A DNA stretch of 18,724 nucleotides from JAEUSF01 sp964484145. GTDB lineage: Bacteria > Patescibacteriota > Doudnabacteria > UBA920. Location of the stretch: assembly GCA_964484145.1 (NCBI GenBank), contig CAZAED010000026.1, positions 1-18,724 on the forward strand, in the 5' to 3' direction. Positions 13,184 through 18,724 of this stretch are shown piece after piece. The position numbers were made by a program, and so were the translations under genes. Positions within the stretch are counted from its first letter, which is position 1. Each line of letters opens with the position of its first letter. A model generated the notes under the pieces. The model saw only the letters and a list, made by a program, of their open reading frames with translations, did no database searches and was not told the origin of the DNA.

Positions 13184-13217
13184 AAATTAATAGGTCATTT
13201 TATTTAACAACTGCATT

Positions 13218-13247
13218 AGTATACAAAGTTTTGTATGTTAAAGTCAA
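13218..13247 (-). promoter_or_regulatory. secG promoter with an operator-like inverted repeat
   Basis: On the minus strand TTGACT (13247-13242) and TATACT (13223-13218) are 18 bases apart. The perfect repeat ATACAAA-GT-TTTGTAT (13221-13236) overlaps the -10 and fills most of the spacer, where a bound repressor would block the polymerase. Confidence 0.6.
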
Positions 13248-13255
13248 GAGGGGTC

Positions 13256-13362
13256 TAAATTGACAAAAATGACAAAATCGACGTAATTGACAAAATTACT
13301 TATGCACGTTTTGCATCTAAATTATGTCAATTTTGTCATTTAATTAAATTTTGTCAATAAAA
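13256..13362. repeat. TTGACAAAA-type micro-repeats in both orientations
   Basis: Units such as AATTGACAAAAATGACAAAAT (starting 13258) are followed by inverted units TGTCAATTTTGTCATTTAAT (starting 13325), giving a large imperfect inverted repeat that nearly fills the uvrC-secG gap. Related units are at 11099-11135. Confidence 0.6.
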
Positions 13363-13370
13363 ATTATAAT

Positions 13371-15257
13371 TTATAAACCTTGTTTTATGGTATTAGCTAA
13401 TTTTTCTCCTACAACTTTTTCTAATTCATCGACGCTGGTATTTTTTATGTTCGCTACTGTTCCAAATTTTTCTTTTAAGAGTTTTTTGGTTTTAGGGCCA
13501 ATGCCCGGAATTTCGTCTAACGCGGACTTAACTGCTTGCTTGCTTCGCAGTTGCCGGTGAAAGGTTATGCCAAAACGGTGGGCTTCATCGCGAAGTCTTT
13601 GAAGTAGTTGAAGCGCGGGTTGGTCGTGGTTTAAAATAATTGGTTCCGATGAATTTGGAAGAAAAATTTCTTCTATACGTTTAGCAAGACCAATAATTGG
13701 AATTATGAATTTTGAATTATGAATTAGGGATGCGGCAACGCTGAGCTGCCCTTTGCCGCCGTCTATGACTATTAAATCCGGTTTTTCCCATGTATCTTTT
13801 ACCATAATTCCTGCTTCATAATTCATAATTCTTTGCATTCTTCTTTCCAGCATCTCGCGCATCATTGCAAAGTCGTCAGGAGTATTTTTTCCCCTTATTT
13901 TAAATTTACGGTATTGGCTTTTTAAAGGTTTGCCGTCTACAAAAACCACCATACTGCCCACAGGGTTGGTGCCTTGAGTATTAGAAATATCGTAACACTC
14001 TATACGCTTAGGAACCACGGGCAATTTTAAAACTTCTTTAAGCTGGTTTAGCGCGGCATTTATTTTGTCTATTTCGCCGGCTTTTTGCGACAGCTGTTGT
14101 TTTAGGTATTCCTCGGCATTGTGGTTTGCCATATTAAGCAAATGCAGCGGTTCTTTTTGTGTAGCGCGAACAATAGAAGTTTTTTTATTAAAACGTTCTT
14201 TTAAAAGTTTTTCGACTAAAGTTTTATTTTCCGGGTTCTCTGCTACATAAATTCTCTCCGGCCTGTCACTTGCCTCTATATAATAGTCTTCCAAAAACTT
14301 TTGTAAAACCTCGCTTCTGTAGGTATCTGTGGGTTCATTTAAATCTGTAGTTCTGTAGATAAAATTTTCTTTGTCCATTAATTTACCCGCACGTACTTTA
14401 AACAAGTTAACACAGGTATTTCCATCTTTACTAAACAATCCCACTACGTCCCAATTAACTTTTTTTGGAATTATTACACTTTGTTTTTGTTCTACCATTA
14501 AAAGGCCCCTAAGCTGGTTTCTTAAGCGCGCGGCTTTTTCAAAGAGCTTTTTGTTAGCCGCTACTTTCATTTCTTTTTCTATGTCTTTTTTAACTGTTTT
14601 AAAATCACCCTTTAAAAACAGCTTTATTTTTTCTAAGTGTAATTTGTATTCGTCTAGCGGCATTACGCCAATACATACGCCCGGGCAGCGGTGGAGGTGA
14701 TAGTAAAAACAAGGTTTGCTTGAAACTTTTTGACTGGTGCAATAGGGGAATATGTAGCGAATAGTTTTTAAAACTTCTCTAACTTTGTAGGCGGCGNNNN
14801 NNNNNNATCCGAACCTACGGACGGTATCCGAATGATCCGAATGCCGGCCTTCATCACGAAAATGTCTTTTTTCGAATTTGTTGTCCGCAATTCTGCGAGT
14901 AAGAAGTATTTGGGGAATTTGGGTAGAGTAGTCAAAAGCAATAAAAGTGTAACTTTTGTCGTCGCGGAGCAGAATATTATATTTGGGCGTGTGCTTTTGA
15001 ATTAAGGTCCGCTCTAAGTACAGGCTCTCTAGTTCGTTTTCTACCACTGTGTAATCTAAATCCACGGCTTCCTTCATTAGGAAAGGAATTATCGGCCGTA
15101 AGTCGTGACCGGAAAAATACTGCTTAACTCTAGCCTTTAAGTTTTTTGCTTTGCCAATGTAAATAATCTTCCCAGCGCTGTCTTTGTATATATAGACACC
15201 GGGAGAGGAGGGGAAATTTAAGATTTTTGATTTAAGATTTAAGATTTCAGAAGGCAT
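13371..15257 (-). CDS. uvrC: UvrABC system protein C, 628 aa, with a 10-N gap
   Basis: UvrC makes both incisions in nucleotide excision repair after UvrA/UvrB find damage. The GIY-YIG domain is clear (PSSPGVYIYKD, residues 16-26; IIYIGKAKNLKARV, 31-44). A Cys-containing segment CPGVC (191-195), a UVR-like helical region, the RNase H-like C-nuclease domain with ECYDISNTQGTNPVGSMVVF and DLIVIDGGKGQL, and a helix-hairpin-helix end (ALDEIPGIGPKTKKLL) follow in order. The usual YFGPYTSA block is replaced by about 13 repeat-derived residues (GRHSDHSDTVRRFG) and the N gap at 14797-14806. Repeats also enter the frame near 15220-15250, 13800-13835 and 13700-13730. The ATG at 15257 is predicted leaderless. 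Confidence 0.96.
   Translation of the reverse strand: MPSEILNLKSKILNFPSSPGVYIYKDSAGKIIYIGKAKNLKARVKQYFSGHDLRPIIPFLMKEAVDLDYTVVENELESLYLERTLIQKHTPKYNILLRDDKSYTFIAFDYSTQIPQILLTRRIADNKFEKRHFRDEGRHSDHSDTVRRFGXXXXAAYKVREVLKTIRYIFPYCTSQKVSSKPCFYYHLHRCPGVCIGVMPLDEYKLHLEKIKLFLKGDFKTVKKDIEKEMKVAANKKLFEKAARLRNQLRGLLMVEQKQSVIIPKKVNWDVVGLFSKDGNTCVNLFKVRAGKLMDKENFIYRTTDLNEPTDTYRSEVLQKFLEDYYIEASDRPERIYVAENPENKTLVEKLLKERFNKKTSIVRATQKEPLHLLNMANHNAEEYLKQQLSQKAGEIDKINAALNQLKEVLKLPVVPKRIECYDISNTQGTNPVGSMVVFVDGKPLKSQYRKFKIRGKNTPDDFAMMREMLERRMQRIMNYEAGIMVKDTWEKPDLIVIDGGKGQLSVAASLIHNSKFIIPIIGLAKRIEEIFLPNSSEPIILNHDQPALQLLQRLRDEAHRFGITFHRQLRSKQAVKSALDEIPGIGPKTKKLLKEKFGTVANIKNTSVDELEKVVGEKLANTIKQGL
14807..14845. repeat. 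ATCCGAA repeat cluster inside uvrC, beside the N gap
   Basis: Three ATCCGAA units (ATCCGAACC, TATCCGAATG, ATCCGAATG) plus CCTACGGACGG lie next to the ten Ns. They encode RHSDHSDTVRRFG in place of the usual UvrC YFGPYTSA region. Confidence 0.55.
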
Positions 15258-15263
15258 AAGTAA

Positions 15264-15269
15264 ATTATA
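15264..15269 (-). promoter_or_regulatory. -10 box giving a leaderless uvrC mRNA
   Basis: On the minus strand TATAAT (15269-15264) is followed by six bases and then the ATG at 15257. A TAGACA (-35-like, 15293-15288) lies 18 bases upstream. There is no Shine-Dalgarno. Confidence 0.7.
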
Positions 15270-15278
15270 CCCTTTGCT

Positions 15279-15306
15279 TTGACTATATGTCTATAAATTT
15301 GATAAT
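15279..15306 (+). promoter_or_regulatory. Promoter of the 15315 operon
   Basis: TTGACT (15279-15284) and GATAAT (15301-15306) are 16 bases apart. Expected start near 15313 leaves about two bases before the ATG. It is interleaved with the divergent uvrC promoter. Confidence 0.55.
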
Positions 15307-15314
15307 CTTCTCCT

Positions 15315-15515
15315 ATGGAAGAAACAAGCGTTGTGCAGCAAATCGTTGTTTGCGTTTCAGCAAGCGCGGCTCCAAAATTGACTCAGATTGACGTGATTGC
15401 CCAGTTGATCGCGAATGGAGTGGGGCCTGCGGTTGAGGTCATAAGCTGGACGTGCGGCGATCAGCCGAACGGGGAGGGCAAAATCCCCGTAACGGTAACC
15501 TACTATCAGGAATAA
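15315..15515 (+). CDS. Orphan small protein, 66 aa, first gene of a two-gene operon
   Basis: I do not recognise this protein. The ATG at 15315 has no Shine-Dalgarno and is predicted nearly leaderless, an exception among the orphan genes. The product starts MEETSVVQQIVVCVSAS, has a likely helix (TQIDVIAQLIANGVG) and ends in strands (AVEVISWTCG and KIPVTVTYYQE). A beta-alpha-beta arrangement is plausible. It is acidic, without signal or membrane helix. Its stop codon TAA (15513-15515) overlaps the AAGGAGG site of the next gene, so the two are tightly coupled. Confidence 0.65.
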   Translation: MEETSVVQQIVVCVSASAAPKLTQIDVIAQLIANGVGPAVEVISWTCGDQPNGEGKIPVTVTYYQE

Positions 15516-15524
15516 GGAGGGTCA

Positions 15525-15782
15525 ATGAGAACTAGCTTCGGCTTGAAACCTGGAGTTAAGTGGACGGATGCGGCAGGATGGATTAAAAAATATATCGGTC
15601 GCGAAGTTGGGTCGTGGGCTTTTCATGGGCACGTTAATGTTCTAACAATTTCTCTGCACGGTCTACCCGAAGACCGATTCAAGCAAATGTTGGAACTTCC
15701 CGACTGCCCCGTTACTCACCCCATTACGTCTGACCAGGCAGAGGGGCTTTGTACACGTAGTAAAGATCTCTTTAGGGTTTGA
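15525..15782 (+). CDS. Orphan small protein, 85 aa, second gene of the operon
   Basis: I do not recognise this protein. AAGGAGG (15514-15520), overlapping the previous stop codon, stands four bases before the ATG at 15525. The product starts MRTSFGLKPGVKWTDAAGW, contains a basic segment (IKKYIGREVG), a strand HVNVLTISLHGLP, and PDCPVTHPIT; the end is SKDLFRV. It is soluble and small. It stops at TGA, followed by a very stable terminator hairpin. The G+C of its lines (about 45-53% by hand count) exceeds that of most uvrC lines. Confidence 0.7.
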   Translation: MRTSFGLKPGVKWTDAAGWIKKYIGREVGSWAFHGHVNVLTISLHGLPEDRFKQMLELPDCPVTHPITSDQAEGLCTRSKDLFRV

Positions 15783-15787
15783 AAGAC

Positions 15788-15832
15788 GCCCGGGTTCCCG
15801 CAGGAAGACTGCGGGGATTCGGGCTCTATTTA
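15788..15832 (+). terminator. Terminator of the 15315-15782 operon
   Basis: A 16-bp stem (15788-15803 with 15809-15824, three G·U pairs, loop GAAGA) is followed by TCTATTTAT. It is among the longest terminator stems in the window. Confidence 0.85.
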
Positions 15833-15869
15833 TAGCTAATTGTTTTGTCATAATCTAGTGGCTTTTTAA

Positions 15870-15883
15870 GCCGATAAATCGGC
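15870..15883. repeat. Small palindrome GCCGATAAATCGGC
   Basis: GCCGAT and ATCGGC surround AA in the gap between the orphan operon and uvrA. Its function is unknown. Confidence 0.4.
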
Positions 15884-15912
15884 ACGCTACACTGTAAATT
15901 GCCCTTAGCATC

Positions 15913-15941
15913 TTGCCCAGTCTTGACTTATGTGGTAGAAT
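15913..15941 (+). promoter_or_regulatory. Likely uvrA promoter (extended -10)
   Basis: TTGCCC (15913-15918) and TAGAAT (15936-15941) are 17 bases apart, and TGG before the -10 makes it an extended -10. Predicted start near 15948 would give a leader of about 110 bases containing ACGAATATACTAAT-type repeats and the 16022-16037 palindrome. Confidence 0.5.
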
Positions 15942-15965
15942 TGCAACTAAGTTTGTAATTTTACG

Positions 15966-16037
15966 AAATACGAATGGGTACGAATATACTAATGAGAATT
16001 TCAACGATTCGTATATTAGTATCCGCCAGCTGGCGGA
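15966..16037. repeat. ACGAATATACTAAT repeats and a TCCGCC palindrome upstream of uvrA
   Basis: ACGAATGGGTACGAATATAC and the inverted TTCGTATATTAGTA surround a short spacer, followed by the perfect 16-base palindrome TCCGCCAGCTGGCGGA (16022-16037). The outer hexamers match the TCCGCC/GGCGGA arms at 10466 and 10952. Confidence 0.55.
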
Positions 16038-16056
16038 ATTAGTATTTGGTAAAGTT

Positions 16057-18724
16057 ATGAATAATATTATTTCAATTCGCGGGGCGCGTATGCATAACCT
16101 TAAAGGGGTAGATTTAGACATACCGCGGGGTAAATTAATTGTTTTTACAGGTTTGTCCGGTTCGGGCAAATCTTCTTTGGCGTTCGATACGCTTTATGCA
16201 GAAGGTCAGCGCCGTTATGTGGAAAGTTTATCTGCTTACGCCAGACAGTTTATTGGCCTTATGGACAAGCCAGATGTAGATAAAATAGAGGGGCTTAGTC
16301 CGGCAATATCAATTGACCAAAAATCCGCTTCCCACAATCCACGTTCTACCGTAGGCACAGTCACAGAAATTTACGACTATATGCGTCTTATTTGGGCGCG
16401 CATTGGCGTACCGCACTGCCCGGAATGCGGGAAAAAAATAGAAGGCCAGACCATAAAAGCTATGACCGACCAGCTACTTAGTATTCCGGCCGGCACCAAA
16501 CTTATGCTACTTGCACCTTTGGTCAAAGACCAAAAAGGCGAGCATAGGCATATTTTTGAACATATAAAAAAAGCAGGTTTTGCGCGCGTACGCCTTGACG
16601 GCACAGTTATGGATTTAAACGAAGCGCAAAATATAACTTTAGACAAACAAAAAAAACATTCTATAGAAGTGGTGGTAGACCGTATTTCTATAGACGCTTC
16701 TGAAAAAGGCAGAATTAGTGAAAGTTTGGAAAAGGCGCTGGACTTGGGCGACGGTATAGTCTATGCAGCCAGGATGGCCACGGAAAAAAATACGGAAGAT
16801 CACGGAAAAGATATTGTTCTTTCTCAGCACTTTGCCTGTCCGGACGGGCATATTCAAATGTCGGAATTAGACCCAAGGGACTTTTCTTTTAACAGTCCTC
16901 ACGGCGCGTGTCCGGAATGTAAAGGTCTTGGCACCAAGCTTACAGTTGAGCCTGATTTAGTTATTCCTAACCAAAAACTTACTTTAGCAGAAGGCGCTAT
17001 AAGGCCTTGGAGTAAAACCGCCGCCAGGCAAGGTTGGTATTTTAATATGCTTACCGCAATTAGTAAGGAATATGGTTTTTCTTTAAATACGCCTGTAAAA
17101 GATTTGCCTAAAAAATTTATAGAGGTAGTTTTACACGGTACGGGGGATAGGAAAGTTAAAGTTAGTGGGTCATTTGGTTCGGCCGACGGTTCTTACGAAA
17201 TGAACAGTGTGTTTGAAGGCGTAATTCCAAATTTAGAAAGACGTTATAAAGAAACTGACTCAGACTACATTCGCGGAGAAATAGAGCAGTATATGCGTGT
17301 TCGCAAATGCGAGAGCTGTAAAGGCCTTCGCCTTAAGCGCGAGGTGCTAGGCGTAACTATTGGTAAGAAAAATATTGTGGAAGTTTCGGCTATGACTATA
17401 GAAGCAGCAGGGGAATATTTTAAAGACTTAAGCAAAACACTTTCAGTTAAAGATTTAACTATTGGCAAGCAGGTTTTAAAAGAAATTAACGCCAGGCTTT
17501 CGTTTTTGTTAAACGTAGGTCTTTCGTATTTATCGCTCGACAGAACCGCGGATACACTTTCCGGTGGGGAAGCGCAGCGTATTCGTCTTGCCACACAAAT
17601 TGGCAGCGGTCTTACCGGCGTGCTTTATATATTAGACGAACCATCAATCGGATTACATCAAAGAGACAACGGTCGACTGCTTACTACGCTTAAAAATTTG
17701 CGCGACCTGGGCAATACCGTAATAGTAGTAGAGCACGACGAAGAAACTATTCGTGAGGCGGACTGGGTAGTAGACATAGGTCCGGGCGCTGGCAAGCACG
17801 GCGGGGAAGTGGTAGGGGAAGGCACGCCTCAGCAAATAGAAAAAAACCCAAAAAGCATAACCGGACAATATTTAAGCGGTAAAGAATTCATAGCTGTGCC
17901 AAAAAGGCGCAGAGTGGGTAACGGCAAGAAACTGCAAATTTTTGGCGCGGAAGAATTTAATTTACAAAATTTAAATGTAGATATTCCTTTAGCTAAGTTT
18001 GTTTGTGTAACCGGCGTTTCAGGCTCGGGTAAATCTACCCTGTTTAACGACATACTGGCCAGGTATTTAAGCAAATATTTTTATAACAGCAAAGAAGAAC
18101 CGGGTAAGCACAAAAAAATATTGGGCGTAGACCATATAGACAAAGTTATAAATATAGACCAAAGCCCTATTGGTAGAACGCCTCGCTCTAACCCCTCTAC
18201 CTACACCGGACTTTTTACTCCTATTCGAGAACTTTTCGCGGAAACTAAGGAAGCAAAAATGCGTGGCTACCAGGCTGGACGCTTTAGTTTTAATGTAAAG
18301 GGCGGCAGGTGTGAAAAGTGCGCGGGTGACGGGGTTATTCAGGTGGAAATGAATTTTTTGCCGGACGTATACATAACCTGTGAAGACTGTAACGGCAAAC
18401 GCTATAATCGTGAGGCACTTGAAATCCATTATAAAGAAAGAACTATTTCCGATGTTTTAGAAATGACTGTAGACGAAGCCAAACACTTTTTTGCTAGTAT
18501 TCCAATTATTCATAAAAAATTAGATACGCTTAGTGAAGTGGGGCTTGGTTATATGCGCCTTGGACAAAATGCTACAACTTTGTCCGGCGGTGAAGCACAG
18601 CGTATAAAACTTGCTACAGAACTTTCTCGTGCTTCTACCGGCCGAACACTCTATTTGTTAGACGAACCAACTACGGGCTTACATTTTGCAGACGTTAAAA
18701 GACTTATTCACGTGTTAAATAAGT
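16057..18724 (+). CDS. uvrA: UvrABC system protein A, C-terminus off the window
   Basis: UvrA is the damage-sensing dimeric ABC ATPase of nucleotide excision repair and loads UvrB. It starts MNNIISIRGARMHNLKGVDL; the first Walker A is GLSGSGKSS (about 32-40). CPEC (C121, C124) begins the first zinc region. The second zinc module reads C261-P-D-G-H265 and then C285-P-E-C288, so the second Cys of the usual CxxC is Gly, with a His next to it that may replace it. The first ABC signature LSGGEAQRIRL and LDEPSIGLHQRD follow, then the second Walker A VSGSGKSTL, CEKC/CEDC of the third zinc finger, and LSGGEAQRIKL with LDEPTTGLHF near the edge. About 889 of roughly 940 residues are visible. No Shine-Dalgarno is seen. 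Confidence 0.97.
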   Translation, partial: MNNIISIRGARMHNLKGVDLDIPRGKLIVFTGLSGSGKSSLAFDTLYAEGQRRYVESLSAYARQFIGLMDKPDVDKIEGLSPAISIDQKSASHNPRSTVGTVTEIYDYMRLIWARIGVPHCPECGKKIEGQTIKAMTDQLLSIPAGTKLMLLAPLVKDQKGEHRHIFEHIKKAGFARVRLDGTVMDLNEAQNITLDKQKKHSIEVVVDRISIDASEKGRISESLEKALDLGDGIVYAARMATEKNTEDHGKDIVLSQHFACPDGHIQMSELDPRDFSFNSPHGACPECKGLGTKLTVEPDLVIPNQKLTLAEGAIRPWSKTAARQGWYFNMLTAISKEYGFSLNTPVKDLPKKFIEVVLHGTGDRKVKVSGSFGSADGSYEMNSVFEGVIPNLERRYKETDSDYIRGEIEQYMRVRKCESCKGLRLKREVLGVTIGKKNIVEVSAMTIEAAGEYFKDLSKTLSVKDLTIGKQVLKEINARLSFLLNVGLSYLSLDRTADTLSGGEAQRIRLATQIGSGLTGVLYILDEPSIGLHQRDNGRLLTTLKNLRDLGNTVIVVEHDEETIREADWVVDIGPGAGKHGGEVVGEGTPQQIEKNPKSITGQYLSGKEFIAVPKRRRVGNGKKLQIFGAEEFNLQNLNVDIPLAKFVCVTGVSGSGKSTLFNDILARYLSKYFYNSKEEPGKHKKILGVDHIDKVINIDQSPIGRTPRSNPSTYTGLFTPIRELFAETKEAKMRGYQAGRFSFNVKGGRCEKCAGDGVIQVEMNFLPDVYITCEDCNGKRYNREALEIHYKERTISDVLEMTVDEAKHFFASIPIIHKKLDTLSEVGLGYMRLGQNATTLSGGEAQRIKLATELSRASTGRTLYLLDEPTTGLHFADVKRLIHVLNK

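Noticed and set aside
13256..13362. CRISPR array from the TTGACAAAA repeats
   Set aside because: Units are short, irregular and in both orientations, without uniform spacers, and no cas genes are present.
15855..16169. Minus-strand 104-codon frame upstream of uvrA
   Set aside because: It is antisense to the uvrA start and reads through palindromic repeats; there is no ribosome site.
1..18724. UGA recoded to glycine as in Gracilibacteria/Absconditabacteria
   Set aside because: Conserved genes need no in-frame UGA, and UGA ends the 5638 and 15525 genes in sensible places.

Overview
The window looks like a stretch of a Patescibacteria (Candidate Phyla Radiation) genome, probably Parcubacteria-like. 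This rests on recognisable but divergent housekeeping genes, A/T-rich coding, short spacers full of small dispersed repeats, a membrane-anchored family 5 solute-binding protein beside secG, and a eukaryote-style phosphomannomutase-like HAD protein. TAA, TAG and TGA all act as stops, so there is no sign of recoded UGA. Two runs of ten Ns (8734-8743 and 14797-14806) are assembly gaps inside rnj and uvrC. The taxonomic call is an inference.

Layout. On the minus strand, ychF runs off the left edge (1-815). A block of four plus-strand genes (973-3588) follows: three short orphans and a TonB C-terminal-domain protein, with convincing promoters and terminators around most of them. Next come a leaderless HAD/phosphomannomutase-like gene (3659-4435), a minus-strand group of three more short orphans (4490-5638), trpS (5696-6670, minus), and a divergent Tat-signal protein with lytic-transglycosylase-like motifs (6728-8353). 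From 8354 to 15257 everything is on the minus strand: rnj (RNase J), a repeat-rich gap holding a broken tRNA-Leu, an intact tRNA-Leu(CAG), a family 5 solute-binding protein, secG and uvrC. A divergent two-gene orphan operon (15315-15782) and uvrA (16057 to the right edge, plus) finish the window.

Two kinds of gene are interleaved. The conserved genes (ychF, HAD, trpS, rnj, the SBP gene, secG, uvrC, uvrA) lack Shine-Dalgarno sequences. Three of them (HAD, trpS, uvrC) have a -10 hexamer ending exactly six bases before the ATG, so they should give leaderless mRNAs. The short orphan genes and the TonB-like gene are more G+C-rich (hand counts of single 60-base lines about 45-53%, against 27-47% for lines in uvrC). 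Most have strong AGGAGG-type sites, sigma70-like promoters and stable hairpin terminators.

The most notable items are the TonB C-terminal protein, which resembles acidobacterial TonB although this lineage is thought to lack an outer membrane; the cassette-like orphan genes; the uniform leaderless promoter geometry; a tRNA-Leu copy split by two different palindromic repeats; a synonymous duplicate of the end of rnj; and repeats absorbed in frame into uvrC. UvrA and UvrC are both nucleotide excision repair proteins. SecG, the Tat-signal protein and the anchored SBP belong to the cell envelope and export. RNase J, YchF, TrpRS and tRNA-Leu serve RNA metabolism and translation.
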